Numbered from the stretch's first letter, positions 9,950-18,118 are shown. The stretch: DNA of 64,000 nt from Lachnospiraceae bacterium (GCA_910574865.1 CAJTDN010000004.1:124001-188000); one strand, 5' to 3'. The notes: generated by a model from the letters alone, not told the origin. Numbers and translations: made by a program.

Positions 9950-9981
9950 AAGGGCGTTATTTTGACTTGGAGGTGTCCTTT

Positions 9982-11115
9982 ATGGGAAGAGCGGGAGAAT
10001 ATATCAAGAATTTAAGCGGAGAGGCAGAATACAAATCTTTTTGTCCGGCGCCACTTCCACCGTTATTGGAAATGGATGCGGATATGATTGCTGCTTTAAT
10101 CGGAGCGACAAAAGCATTGGCTACACTGGACACTCTTTCTGCTAACATTCCCAATATGAGCCTTTTTATCTCCATGTATGTGCGTAAGGAGGCGTTGTTG
10201 TCCTCTCAGATCGAGGGTACACAGGCTACGCTGGAGGATGTGCTGGATCCACTCATTGAACAGAATGCAAACCAGAATGTGTCGGATGTCATCAATTATA
10301 TCAAGGCTACCGAATTTGCACTGAATCGGTTAGAAACTTTGCCGCTTTGCAATCGGCTGATTAAAGAGACTCACGCTGTTTTGATGGAAGGCGTCAGAGG
10401 CCAGGAAAAGAGTCCGGGCGAGTTCCGGATCTCTCAGAACTGGATCGGAGCGGCAGGAAGCACGCTGAAAAATGCGAGATATATTCCGCCGCGTCCAGAG
10501 GACATGCAAAAAGCAATGTCCGATCTGGAAAAGTACATCCATTCGGATGATACGCTGGATATCCTGATCCAAGCGGCGCTTCTTCATTATCAGTTTGAAA
10601 CGATCCATCCGTTTTTAGATGGAAACGGCCGTGTAGGGAGACTTCTGATTACTTTGTTTTTAATTGAGAAAAAAGCCTTGAAAACACCAGCTCTGTATAT
10701 TTCCTATTTTCTGAAGAAAAACCGTATCGAATATTATGACCGTATGAGTGAAGTCAGAAACAAGGATAATTATGAGCAGTGGGTCAGGTTTTTCCTGCAG
10801 GCAGTGAAAGAATCTGCTGAGGATGCAACGGAGGCCATCCATAAGCTTTCCGCTCTGCATGACCGTAACTATGCGGCCATTAAGCAGATGGGGCGTGCAG
10901 CGCAGACAGCAGAAAAACTGTTTTCCTATCTGGAGCAAAACCCTATTATTGATATTAGGAAGACAGCAGATGAATTGGGACTCTCTTTTAGCACAGTATC
11001 CGCAGCAGTGGGCAGGTTTGTGAAAGAGGGAATCTTAATGCAGACCAACAACGCAAGCAGAAACAGGGTATTTGCTTATCAGGAGTATCTGGATATTTTA
11101 CGAAAAGACACTTAA
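9982..11115 (+). CDS. Fic family protein (probable AMP transferase) with inhibitory helix
   Basis: The 377-residue protein has the Fic core motif HPFLDGNGRVGR at about residues 209-220. In the family, the His and the anion-binding loop transfer a nucleotide, usually AMP, to a protein hydroxyl. An N-terminal SSQIEGT motif near residues 74-80 matches the (S/T)xxxE(G/N) inhibitory helix, so the enzyme is probably held in check in cis. A winged-helix segment follows at the C-terminus (IRKTADELGLSFSTVSAAV). The start at 9982 is chosen because GGAGGTG lies seven bases upstream. It has its own promoter and terminator within the ICE. The target is unknown. Confidence 0.9.
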   Translation: MGRAGEYIKNLSGEAEYKSFCPAPLPPLLEMDADMIAALIGATKALATLDTLSANIPNMSLFISMYVRKEALLSSQIEGTQATLEDVLDPLIEQNANQNVSDVINYIKATEFALNRLETLPLCNRLIKETHAVLMEGVRGQEKSPGEFRISQNWIGAAGSTLKNARYIPPRPEDMQKAMSDLEKYIHSDDTLDILIQAALLHYQFETIHPFLDGNGRVGRLLITLFLIEKKALKTPALYISYFLKKNRIEYYDRMSEVRNKDNYEQWVRFFLQAVKESAEDATEAIHKLSALHDRNYAAIKQMGRAAQTAEKLFSYLEQNPIIDIRKTADELGLSFSTVSAAVGRFVKEGILMQTNNASRNRVFAYQEYLDILRKDT

Positions 11116-11135
11116 AAATTCATATGATTATCATG

Positions 11136-11164
11136 GGCTGTCCTTAAAGGGGCAGCCTTTTTTA
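11136..11164 (+). terminator. Terminator after the Fic gene
   Basis: GGCTG (11136-11140) pairs with CAGCC (11153-11157) and is followed by seven T residues, 20 bases after the Fic stop. Confidence 0.7.
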
Positions 11165-11177
11165 GGAGGAAATGATC

Positions 11178-11732
11178 ATGAAGGTAAAATTGTTAAAAGG
11201 GGTTTTGACAGTCCTCTCTCTCATCTGTATCCTCTGTATTCCGGTTACGCCGATTTATGCGGAGCCGCAGGGGACAGATGGGACGGAAATGCAGGTCATA
11301 GAGCCCGAGAAACTGGAGATTCAGCTTGGTGCAGACTGGGCTGGCGTAGAGTTTCAGCTGAAAACGGATTCAGGGCTGTATCCCGGCACCATAGCCGTCG
11401 GAGAAGACGGTGTTCTGAGAATGGAACTGGGCGGCAGCAAATCCTATGTGCTGACCTGTATGAATTCATCCGTATCTGTCCCAGAAGCGACGCAGGCCCC
11501 TGCCACAACAGAGGAAGCGCAAAATGAGAGCAATGAGGGCCAGGAAAGCAATGGCTCAAATAGCGGGCAAGATACAAAGGGCACAGTTGCCGGTATCCCG
11601 ATCCTTCATCTGGTACTGTTTGCAGGCGGCATGGTTTTGGCCGTCGGCAGCCTGGTTGCAATGCGGGTGATGAAAAAACGCAGAGAAAGCGATGCGGAGT
11701 ATGAGGATGAAGATGAATATGAGGATGATTAG
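11178..11732 (+). CDS. Secreted membrane-anchored ICE protein of unknown function
   Basis: A 184-residue protein with a signal peptide (MKVKLLKGVLTVLSLICIL, cleavage probably after IYA), a small extracellular domain, a Ser/Glu/Gln/Asn-rich linker, one membrane helix near residues 140-163 (LHLVLFAGGMVLAVGSLVA), a basic stop-transfer stretch and an acidic cytoplasmic tail. Two ATGs are in frame; the second (11178) is eight bases from AGGAGGA and is preferred. The architecture resembles small surface proteins that accompany sortase-anchored adhesins. I do not recognise a family. Confidence 0.65.
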   Translation: MKVKLLKGVLTVLSLICILCIPVTPIYAEPQGTDGTEMQVIEPEKLEIQLGADWAGVEFQLKTDSGLYPGTIAVGEDGVLRMELGGSKSYVLTCMNSSVSVPEATQAPATTEEAQNESNEGQESNGSNSGQDTKGTVAGIPILHLVLFAGGMVLAVGSLVAMRVMKKRRESDAEYEDEDEYEDD

Positions 11733-11768
11733 TCCCAGACTGAGTCCATAATACACGAAAAGCCCTAA

Positions 11769-11809
11769 AGGGAATATTTTGTGCAAAAAAACAAAATAAA
11801 TATTCCTAT
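11769..11809 (+). repeat. AT-rich inverted repeat
   Basis: AGGGAATATTTTGT and ACAAAATAAATATTCC form near-complementary arms around a short A-rich loop. It lies 38 bases after the upstream stop codon and just ahead of the promoter at 11815. It may end the upstream transcript or be a protein-binding site. Confidence 0.5.
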
Positions 11810-11814
11810 AAGGC

Positions 11815-11843
11815 TTGACGCGCGGGGCTTTATTTGCTATACT
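11815..11843 (+). promoter_or_regulatory. Promoter of the candidate structured RNA
   Basis: TTGACG (11815-11820) and TATACT (11838-11843) are separated by 17 bases. Transcription would begin near 11850, right at the first base-paired region of the RNA described next. Confidence 0.7.
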
Positions 11844-11849
11844 ATAACC

Positions 11850-12088
11850 GTGGCAGGGGCTTGCGTTCAGGCTCTCGGTACGTTTGTGGTATAGCGTCAG
11901 ACCTGATTCAAGGGAATCAGGGAACCGTTACGGATTCTGCGCATTGAGCGGATCCACAACAACGCAAGTCAATTGAATATTAAGGCCGGAAGGCTGCTTA
12001 AATACTTACAGAGTCAATTTGCTGGATGAGACATTGAAATTCCAGTGCCTTGGCTCTGTATGCTTTTTTGCAGACCTTCCGGCTTTTT
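11850..12088 (+). ncRNA. Candidate structured RNA or leader upstream of a DUF3268-like gene
   Basis: A 240-base untranslated stretch with its own promoter. Visible pairings are CTTGCGTT (11860) with AACGCAAG (11961), TTGTGG (11884) with CCACAA (11954), a hairpin CCTGATTC/GAATCAGG (11902-11921), CCG/CGG (11925-11933), and a 3' domain of three nested stems: GCCGGAAGG (11985) with CCTTCCGGC (12075), ACAGAG (12008) with CTCTGT (12054), CTGGA (12022) with TCCAG (12041). The outer stem is followed by a T run, like an intrinsic terminator, 14 bases before the next ribosome binding site. It could be a free small RNA or a cis-acting leader. I recall a published RNA motif found next to DUF3268 genes but cannot confirm the match. 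Confidence 0.65.
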
Positions 12089-12113
12089 CTTTTATCCAAA
12101 CGGAGGTAAGACG

Positions 12114-12587
12114 ATGAAAAAACAAAAAAAGAAAAGAAAGGGATTTCAGGCAGGTTCCATGCGATGCCCTTATTGTGGCAGCCCGGTGATCTATAGAAGC
12201 GCAGATGGGATTTATCATGACAACAGTAAAAAAACAATGCTCTATGTGTGCAGTCATTATCCGGAGTGTGACGCTTATGTAAGAGTCCATGCCGGAACCA
12301 ATATCCCGGTGGGAAGTCTGGCCAATCATGAGCTTCGCACACTCAGACGGACCGCACATCATTATTTTGATCAGCTGCACCAGTCTGGAATGATGAGCAA
12401 ACAAGACGCCTATCAGTGGCTGGCGGATTTGATCTGCGCACCTTTATCGGAGGCGCATATCGGTTATCTGGGCGAGTATTACTGCAAGCAGGTCATTGAG
12501 GAGAGCCGCAGGCTGTTGGAGCGCCAGAAATCAGGAAAGAACAGGTGCCGATTTCGGGCATTAGAAGGGAGAGTGGCGGCTTCATGA
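12114..12587 (+). CDS. DUF3268-like zinc-finger-containing protein
   Basis: A 157-residue protein with a basic N-terminus (MKKQKKKRKG) and a CPYCGSPV...YVCSHYPECDAYV arrangement, two Cys pairs that look like a topoisomerase-type zinc ribbon. The C-terminal half is helical. Such proteins are common in ICEs and phages of Firmicutes; a DNA- or RNA-binding role is inferred. The start at 12114 is set by GGAGG eight bases upstream. Its stop overlaps the next start in an ATGA, so the two are translationally coupled. Expression probably depends on read-through of the structured leader. Confidence 0.75.
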   Translation: MKKQKKKRKGFQAGSMRCPYCGSPVIYRSADGIYHDNSKKTMLYVCSHYPECDAYVRVHAGTNIPVGSLANHELRTLRRTAHHYFDQLHQSGMMSKQDAYQWLADLICAPLSEAHIGYLGEYYCKQVIEESRRLLERQKSGKNRCRFRALEGRVAAS

Positions 12588-13138
12588 CACTGACTGAGAA
12601 AGAACGGGAAAAGATTGAAAAAAATATCGGTCTGGTACATACGGTGATTCGGGATAAGCTGCAGCCTCCATATCAGGTGGGTATGTATTCCTACGAGGAT
12701 CTTTTCCAGATCGGCTGCATTGGGCTTTGTAAAGCAGCGTCAACAGACAAAGGCGGGACATTTTCGACCTATGCCTACCGGTTGATCTGGCACCAAATCT
12801 GTGATGCCATGATTTATGCAACCAGGCGGCAGACGAAGGAGACCGCTTGTGATGTGACGCCGTACATTGCTGCAAAACAGGAAACCCCAGAGGAGCTGTC
12901 GGATTTCCGCATGGATATCAAACGGGCACTCGAACAGGCAAAGGCTGATGCACCGCCTTCCACCAGGAAAGGCATAGATGCTATCTGCATGATGTCGAAA
13001 GGGTATACAAGCAGCGAAATTGGAGAAAAAATGGATGCTTCGGCAAAGCTTGTGTGTGCATGGGTTTCCAAGGCACGGAAGTTTTTGAAGAGCCGGCCGG
13101 AGTTTGCACAGATTGCAGCTGCCTATCACTTGGAATGA
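12584..13138 (+). CDS. Sigma-70-like factor of the ICE
   Basis: A 184-residue protein with a region-2-like segment (YSYEDLFQIGCIGLCKAAST, TFSTYAYRLIWHQICDAM) and a C-terminal helix-turn-helix (GYTSSEIGEKMDASAKLVCAWVSKA) resembling region 4. Proteins of this type are usually element-specific sigma factors or transcription activators. It starts at an ATGA overlap with the zinc-finger gene and is followed by a strong terminator. Its target promoters may be those of the conjugation genes, which is an inference. Confidence 0.85.
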   Translation: MTLTEKEREKIEKNIGLVHTVIRDKLQPPYQVGMYSYEDLFQIGCIGLCKAASTDKGGTFSTYAYRLIWHQICDAMIYATRRQTKETACDVTPYIAAKQETPEELSDFRMDIKRALEQAKADAPPSTRKGIDAICMMSKGYTSSEIGEKMDASAKLVCAWVSKARKFLKSRPEFAQIAAAYHLE

Positions 13139-13156
13139 TGACGGGTAGAACATAAG

Positions 13157-13200
13157 GGATGCTGACAGCCTTGTTTGGTTTTCAGCATCCCGATTTTTTT
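13157..13200 (+). terminator. Strong terminator after the sigma-like gene
   Basis: GGGATGCTGA (13157-13166) pairs perfectly with TCAGCATCCC (13182-13191), followed by a run of seven T residues. Confidence 0.85.
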
Positions 13201-13216
13201 ATTTTGGAGGCAAATT

Positions 13217-13615
13217 ATGAATATAAGAAAAAAGAATATCTGGATATGGCTGATTCCATTTCTTATTATGGCCATTACGCTGATTTTATTTAAGGCAGTA
13301 TTTTTGTTGGGTTATGTGCCAACAGAGTCCATGGAACCGACGTTGAAAAAAGACAGCTATATCGTTGGAACCCGGATTTTCTCCAAACTTGAAATAGGCG
13401 ATATCATTATTTTCCATCATGACGGGAAGCTGCTGGTGAAGCGTATTGCAGCGGAGGAAGGTGAACAGGTAGAGCATAACGGAGCCAGTCTGACAGTGCC
13501 GGAAGGCTGTTATTATGTTCTTGGGGATAATGCGGAGCATTCACTGGATTCAAGGTACTGGGAAAATCCTTTTGTAAAGCAAGAGGATATTGTGGCGAGA
13601 TTGATTTGGCCATAA
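13217..13615 (+). CDS. Small signal peptidase I
   Basis: A 132-residue single-pass membrane protease with an N-terminal helix (IWIWLIPFLIMAITLILF). The Ser38/Lys75 dyad is visible in PTESMEPT and KLLVKRIAAEEGE, and the box VLGDNAEHSLDSRYW is the family's conserved domain E. It is shorter than housekeeping LepB and resembles accessory signal peptidases linked to pilus or adhesin clusters. It may process the ICE adhesin or the secreted membrane protein. The start at 13217 has GGAGG upstream. It lies directly after a terminator, so it probably has its own promoter. Confidence 0.88.
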   Translation: MNIRKKNIWIWLIPFLIMAITLILFKAVFLLGYVPTESMEPTLKKDSYIVGTRIFSKLEIGDIIIFHHDGKLLVKRIAAEEGEQVEHNGASLTVPEGCYYVLGDNAEHSLDSRYWENPFVKQEDIVARLIWP

Positions 13616-13767
13616 GATTTTTTACTCCGTTTCATATGAAAACAGACATTATGAAATAGGCTGTATTTGAATTAGGCAGCAGTGTAGTTTTGACATTATA
13701 GATGAAAAAGAATAAATATAGGATATTTCGAGGAACAATCTAGGAACACATAAGAGATAATAATAAG

Positions 13768-13797
13768 AAAAAAGCAGCCAACCTGCGTGTGGCTACT
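13768..13797 (-). terminator. Terminator of the minus-strand XRE gene
   Basis: Read on the minus strand, AGCCA and TGGCT arms are followed by six T residues, just beyond the stop of the regulator gene. Confidence 0.6.
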
Positions 13798-14112
13798 TTA
13801 CTTCTTACTGTTTAGTTCCTTCATAATGCCGAGGAGATAAGCCATCGACTTGGGATCCAGTTTCTTTCCCTCTTCGATAAACTCCTGCAGGGCTGTCGGA
13901 TAAAGGTTTCCTTCATCAAAGAATTCCTGCGGCGTTACACCTAAATATTCACAGATGTAAAAGAAGGATTGCATGGCCGGAAGTGACTTTTTATTTTCAA
14001 TGTTATTGATGTAGTTGTTTGCTTGCCCCAACGACAGTGACATGTCGCGTGCGGACACACCTTTTTGTGCTCTCAGTTTTGCCAGCCGTTCCGGGACAAA
14101 ATCTTCATACAT
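13798..14112 (-). CDS. XRE-family transcriptional regulator
   Basis: A 104-residue protein with a Cro/C1 helix-turn-helix (RLAKLRAQKGVSARDMSLSLGQANNYINNIENKKSLP) filling residues 8-45 and a short helical tail. The start at 14112 is chosen because GGGAGGTG lies eight bases upstream; a longer frame exists but lacks a binding site. It is the only minus-strand gene between the ICE module and the cargo region and may mark a module boundary. Confidence 0.8.
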   Translation of the reverse strand: MYEDFVPERLAKLRAQKGVSARDMSLSLGQANNYINNIENKKSLPAMQSFFYICEYLGVTPQEFFDEGNLYPTALQEFIEEGKKLDPKSMAYLLGIMKELNSKK

Positions 14113-14189
14113 CGCTTTCACCTCCCATTCTATAGTAGATTGTACCTTACACATATGTCTTATTCGCAGATTTGAAAGGGGTGTTTGAA

Positions 14190-14218
14190 TTGACTTGAAG
14201 AAATAAATCTATTATAAT
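14190..14218 (+). promoter_or_regulatory. Promoter of the SLOG gene
   Basis: TTGACT (14190-14195), a 17-base spacer and TATAAT (14213-14218) lie 43 bases before the ATG. Confidence 0.75.
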
Positions 14219-14260
14219 TGGATTAGGTGAAAAAATATAACTATCGACTGGAGATATCAG

Positions 14261-14776
14261 ATGAAAGTTAAAACCTGTTGTGTTACCGGACACAGGGATA
14301 TGCCTTGTGAGGAAATTGGTAGCATAAAAAAAGCTCTGCATAAGGAAATAAAAAAAGCAGTGAAGGATGGCTTCACTGTCTTTCTATCCGGATTTGCCGA
14401 TGGTGTGGATCAATACTTTGCAGAAATCGTTATTGAGCTGCAGAAAGAAAATCAGAATTTAGAACTGATCGCAGTACTCCCATACAGGGATCGTGTGAAG
14501 GGACTAAATCGCAAAGAACAAACAAGTGCTTTGCTGAATGCCTGTACTGAGATGGTGGTAATTCAAGAGGAATACCAGCCCAGCGTCTATTCACAGCGTA
14601 ACCGTTATATGGTTGAGCATTCGGACCGCGTGATCGCTGTGTACGATGGGAGAGAGACAGGCGGTACGGTGAAGACGATCCGTTTTGCGCACCGCTTTCA
14701 TAAAGAATTGCGTGAAATTCCGGTAGGACTAAACTTGGACAAAAAAAGGATAAATCTTGGAAGCAATGATGTATAA
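14261..14776 (+). CDS. SLOG-family nucleotide-binding protein (YpsA/DUF1273-like)
   Basis: A 171-residue Rossmann-like protein. The N-terminal CCVTGHRDM and the glycine-rich FLSGFADGVDQYFAE, then VIAVYDGRETGGTVKTI, match the SLOG/YpsA pattern. Family members bind nucleotides or nucleotide-derived ligands, and some SLOG proteins act as sensors in antiphage systems. No effector gene adjoins this copy, so a defence role is not supported. ATG at 14261 follows GGAG. Confidence 0.82.
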   Translation: MKVKTCCVTGHRDMPCEEIGSIKKALHKEIKKAVKDGFTVFLSGFADGVDQYFAEIVIELQKENQNLELIAVLPYRDRVKGLNRKEQTSALLNACTEMVVIQEEYQPSVYSQRNRYMVEHSDRVIAVYDGRETGGTVKTIRFAHRFHKELREIPVGLNLDKKRINLGSNDV

Positions 14777-14863
14777 AAAGAGTGGAGCCGCAGGCAGTTC
14801 CATGATATAATAAAGCCTTTAAAAATGATAATTGTCTGAAAAATGATGGGATGGAGGTCATTC

Positions 14864-15211
14864 ATGAAAAAATGGTATGACGAAGAATACGAATTTGAAA
14901 TTGAGGTAACAGGGTTTCTTCGTGGTGATCACACAGAGCGGTATTGCCGAAACGGAGAGGAAGTCGGAGATAAATACACCTGTACTTATGGATGTCCTGT
15001 AAATGCGGATGGGCAAGGAATTTGTTCCAAGGTAATGATGATGCTGTTTCCTATTATGGAGGCAGTCAGAAGTGGCGGGGATTTAGAAAACATTGGCGGT
15101 ATCGGTAAATACTGCAAGGAAATCGTATGCCCGGATGGATGTGTGATGTTCCGCTTGACAGCGAAAAAACTTGGAAATGAGAACTTTTTTAAAGGAAAGT
15201 TTTTTGATTAG
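14864..15211 (+). CDS. TIGR04076-family protein
   Basis: A 115-residue protein with a conserved spread of Cys residues (YTCTYGCPVN, GICSKV, YCKEIVCPDGCVMF) that fits the TIGR04076 family, a small probable metal- or cofactor-binding protein of unknown function. The start is the ATG at 14864, eight bases after GGAGG. It is followed closely by a DUF3788 gene. Confidence 0.7.
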   Translation: MKKWYDEEYEFEIEVTGFLRGDHTERYCRNGEEVGDKYTCTYGCPVNADGQGICSKVMMMLFPIMEAVRSGGDLENIGGIGKYCKEIVCPDGCVMFRLTAKKLGNENFFKGKFFD

Positions 15212-15238
15212 AAAAAGATAAAAGAAGGGAAACCGGAT

Positions 15239-15652
15239 ATGCTTGATAAAATACCAAATATGGACGAGATGACCGCTTTAATTGGACAGTCTTTATATGA
15301 CGTGTGGCAAAAGCTATGCACTGCGATTGACAAGCAATATGATATGGACCGCATTTGGAACAACGGCGGTAAGGCATGGACCTATGAATACAAATACCGC
15401 AGGGGCGGAAAAACACTCTGCGCCCTATACGCAAGGGAGAACTGCGTTGGCTTTATGGTAATACTGGGAAAAGACGAGCGGGCGAAATTTGAAGCCGGCC
15501 GAAGTGAGTATTCGGAAAGCGTTCAGAAGGTTTACGATGACTCAAAAACCTATCACGATGGGAAATGGCTGATGTTTGAGCCTGTTGATACATCTTTGTT
15601 TGGAGATTTCATGCAGCTGTTGGCTGTTAAGAGAAGACCGAACAGGAAATAG
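15239..15652 (+). CDS. DUF3788-family protein
   Basis: A 137-residue soluble protein with the DUF3788 layout: WTYEYKYRRGGKTLCALY, GFMVILGKDERAKFE and the end motif MFEPVDTSLFGDFMQLLAVKRRP. Its function is unknown. The last 30 codons recur as isolated tails at 54914 and 59755, joined to DUF1697 sequence, so this gene family has taken part in local rearrangements. Confidence 0.8.
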   Translation: MLDKIPNMDEMTALIGQSLYDVWQKLCTAIDKQYDMDRIWNNGGKAWTYEYKYRRGGKTLCALYARENCVGFMVILGKDERAKFEAGRSEYSESVQKVYDDSKTYHDGKWLMFEPVDTSLFGDFMQLLAVKRRPNRK

Positions 15653-15670
15653 AGAGCCTTGGAGGAGAAG

Positions 15671-16355
15671 ATGGCAAAAAAATAGACCCAAAACAAACAA
15701 AACGGGCAATGGCTTTTGAATTATGGATGGATGCGCCGAATCCGATGGTGACATTCTTTAAGATCTTGGATGTTACGCCGCTGATCAAAATAAATAAGAA
15801 AAGGAAGCTGAAGTTTAATATGCTTCTTGACTATTGCATTGGTAAGGCGGCTTCAGGCGTCAAGGAGTTTTATATTCTCCCCGTCGGCCATGAACTGGTT
15901 CAGTACGATTCCATTGCCGTGAATACTATTGTGAAGAACAAAGAAGGAGAAGTCAGCTCCTGCGATATTCTCTTCACGGAAGATCTGGCGAAGTTCAATC
16001 AGGATTACCTGAGATATACCATGCAGGTGGCTGACAGCTGCGAGAACCGGGCCTGACGGACAGTATGGTGATTGGCACATCAGCAATCATAGATACAGAG
16101 ATTGATGGAGCAGTCGGTATGAACAGCGGTATTTATAATAACCCATTTATCATTTGGGGCAGATACAAAAAGAAGCTGTTCAGGTACTATCTGACGATAT
16201 CCTTTCAGTTTCACCATACGCAGATGGATGGTGCTCATGCGGGCAAGTTCTTAGCAAACCTGCAAAATGAAATCAATGGATTGCAAGTAATTTATGGAGA
16301 TAAAACATATGGCACGATACATGATGGAAAATGTAATGAGCAGCAGATTATTTAA
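15671..16355 (+). pseudogene. CatA-like O-acetyltransferase (family 2), frameshifted
   Basis: The pieces KRAMAFELWMDAPNPMVTFF, ...VNTIVKNKEGEVSSCDILFTEDL and MVIGTSAIIDTEIDG...QFHHTQMDGAHAGKFL together make one chloramphenicol-acetyltransferase-like protein, with HHTQMDG as the active-site motif. The frame is broken twice. A run of seven A residues at 15676 puts a TAG after four codons (eight A would restore MAKKIDPKQTK), and a second shift occurs near 16055 where the first piece ends. A good GGAGAAG site precedes the ATG at 15671. It is likely non-functional unless slippage occurs. Confidence 0.75.
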
Positions 16356-16962
16356 TTTTCTTTTGCTCTTTACAATTGTTGGAGAGTTCTTTCTCCCCTG
16401 GGTACTGGGACGATATTATAAAGGGTACAACAGTAAAACTAAGGTGATGAGCGTATTGGGCAGCCCGCAAAGTCCTGTTCGATTGATTTATAATGTATGG
16501 TTGATATGGCTTGGAGCTTTTTTGCTATTTGTAGCGCTTGCTTACTATTTTTCTACAAGAGCAGAGTTTCCAATTTTATCTATCTTAGTGCTTCTTTCGA
16601 TTGGGATTTTTGCGGTTGGAGCAGGGGTTATTTCGGGCATGTTCAGTGTAAATGAAACTAAAGATATGGCTACTACTGCCTCAAAGATACATGGGGTAGG
16701 CGCCGCAATCGGTTTTATGCTGCTGCTGTTTTTTCCTCTGTTAAGTGGAGTTATGCTATTCAAGCAAAATGATATTGTTGGAGGTATAGTGGACATTAGC
16801 TCATTTATCTTGTCACTTATTTTCTTTGTCTGTTTTGTGATGGGAGATAAGGAGCAATTTCAAAACTCGGTATTAAAGTATGAGGGATTATGGGAACGGC
16901 TAACTCTGTTTTCTATGTATGTTCCTTTTGTACACAAGGCAATCAATGGACTGTTGAGCTGA
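16309..16962 (+). CDS. Polytopic membrane protein (DUF998-like)
   Basis: A 217-residue protein with about six membrane helices (LLLFTIVGEFFLPWVLG, LIWLGAFLLFVALAYYF, ILSILVLLSIGIFAVGAGVI, AIGFMLLLFFPLLSGVMLF and others), resembling DUF998 membrane proteins. It begins inside the end of the broken acetyltransferase gene; ATG 16309 has a GGAG nine bases upstream and is preferred over 16294. Function is unknown. Confidence 0.7.
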   Translation: MARYMMENVMSSRLFNFLLLFTIVGEFFLPWVLGRYYKGYNSKTKVMSVLGSPQSPVRLIYNVWLIWLGAFLLFVALAYYFSTRAEFPILSILVLLSIGIFAVGAGVISGMFSVNETKDMATTASKIHGVGAAIGFMLLLFFPLLSGVMLFKQNDIVGGIVDISSFILSLIFFVCFVMGDKEQFQNSVLKYEGLWERLTLFSMYVPFVHKAINGLLS

Positions 16963-17019
16963 TAACTTCTCATTTGTTGGGAACTACACGAAGGGGAAAA
17001 GAGGTAGGAGGTAGTTAAT

Positions 17020-17613
17020 ATGATATCAGCAATTTATGAAAGGCGGAGCACAAGAAAATTTTTAACAAGAGACATATCGAAAAGTGATATGACAGATATT
17101 ATCCAAAGCGGAATGAAAGCGCCTTCATCTAAAAACAGACAGCCCTGGAAGTACATTGTGGTACAGGGAGATGCGAAAGAAGAAATGTTAAGGGTTTTCC
17201 GTCAGGGAATTGCAAGGGAAGAAAACGAATGTGCGTTGCTGCCTCAGAGTAAACGCTATATTGCCGCAGCGAAACATACTGTTGATGTAATGGAAGCAGC
17301 ACCGACAATCGTTTTCGTTGTTAATTCATTGGGAAAAAATGAAATGGGGGAAATGACGCCGGAAGAACATGTTTATGAGATCTGCAATATACAGTCCATA
17401 GGCGCCTCTGTTCAAAATATGCTTCTTGCCGCTACGGAAAAAGGAATAGGCAGCCTTTGGATATGTGATATCTATTTCGCATATTCGGAATTATGTGAAT
17501 GGCTGAATAGCGAAGGACAACTTATTGCCGCTATTGCATTTGGTTATCCGGACGAATTCCCAGAAGAAAGACCACGCAAAAGAATAGAAGATATTGTTGA
17601 GTGGAGAAATTAA
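17020..17613 (+). CDS. Nitroreductase-family flavoprotein
   Basis: A 197-residue FMN-dependent oxidoreductase. The N-terminal YERRSTRKFLTRDISKSDM, the PSSKNRQPWKYIVV loop and the GIGSLWICDI segment are nitroreductase hallmarks for FMN binding. The family reduces nitro compounds, quinones or similar acceptors with NAD(P)H. GGAGG precedes the ATG at 17020. It is next to a PPOX-type flavin protein, so the two may act in redox detoxification, which is an inference from context. Confidence 0.88.
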   Translation: MISAIYERRSTRKFLTRDISKSDMTDIIQSGMKAPSSKNRQPWKYIVVQGDAKEEMLRVFRQGIAREENECALLPQSKRYIAAAKHTVDVMEAAPTIVFVVNSLGKNEMGEMTPEEHVYEICNIQSIGASVQNMLLAATEKGIGSLWICDIYFAYSELCEWLNSEGQLIAAIAFGYPDEFPEERPRKRIEDIVEWRN

Positions 17614-17683
17614 GCGATATATTCAAGTAAACTTTACTAAGATGAATAGAAAATAATGATTGGTATTAAGGAGGAATATGTTT

Positions 17684-18118
17684 ATGAGCGAAAAATTCCC
17701 GCAGGAAGCGAAAAAGATAATGGATGAAAGATTTGGGCACGATACCTTACTATCACTTGCCACTACGGACCAAAACATCCCGCATGTGAGAACGGTGAAT
17801 GCTTATTATGAGGATGGCTGTTTTTATATCATCACATACGCTGCCTCCAACAAGATGAAGCAGATAGGTAATAACCCCATAGTAGCGGTGGCCGGCGAAT
17901 GGTTTACTGCGCATGGCAAGGGGGTAAACCTTGGGTGGTTCTGCAAAAAGGAAAACTATGAAATGGCCCAAAAGCTGAGACAGGCATTCAGCGAATGGAT
18001 TGATAACGGACACAACAATTTTGATGATGAAAATACGATCATCTTATGTGTTCAATTAACAGAGGGGATTCTTTTCTCTCATGGCACGAGGTATGACATA
18101 GATTTCTCTGATAACTGA
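17684..18118 (+). CDS. Pyridoxamine 5'-phosphate oxidase-like flavin-binding protein
   Basis: A 144-residue split-barrel protein: HDTLLSLATTDQNIPHVRTVNAYYEDGCFYIITYAASNKMKQI is the PPOX-fold flavin-binding region. Members bind FMN, F420 or heme. The start at 17684 is nine bases after AAGGAGG; ATG 17678 is only three bases away and less likely. It lies 70 bases after the nitroreductase. Confidence 0.82.
   Translation: MSEKFPQEAKKIMDERFGHDTLLSLATTDQNIPHVRTVNAYYEDGCFYIITYAASNKMKQIGNNPIVAVAGEWFTAHGKGVNLGWFCKKENYEMAQKLRQAFSEWIDNGHNNFDDENTIILCVQLTEGILFSHGTRYDIDFSDN

Larger units (their letters stand above)
1..13615. mobile_element. Fragment of an integrative conjugative element (ICE)
   Basis: The stretch carries a VirD4-type coupling protein, an S1-domain protein, a lipoprotein, a wall-anchored adhesin, a DUF3268-like zinc-finger protein, a sigma-like factor and a signal peptidase, all on the + strand with short gaps. 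This set is typical of conjugative elements in clostridial gut bacteria. The relaxase, the VirB4/VirB6 genes and the integrase are not in this part, so the element continues left of the window. The right boundary is a guess placed after the signal peptidase gene. Confidence 0.6.

Noticed and set aside
14261..14776. SLOG protein as part of an antiphage defence system
   Set aside because: No effector (TIR, nuclease, membrane toxin) or nucleotide synthase adjoins it; the neighbours are TIGR04076 and DUF3788 genes.
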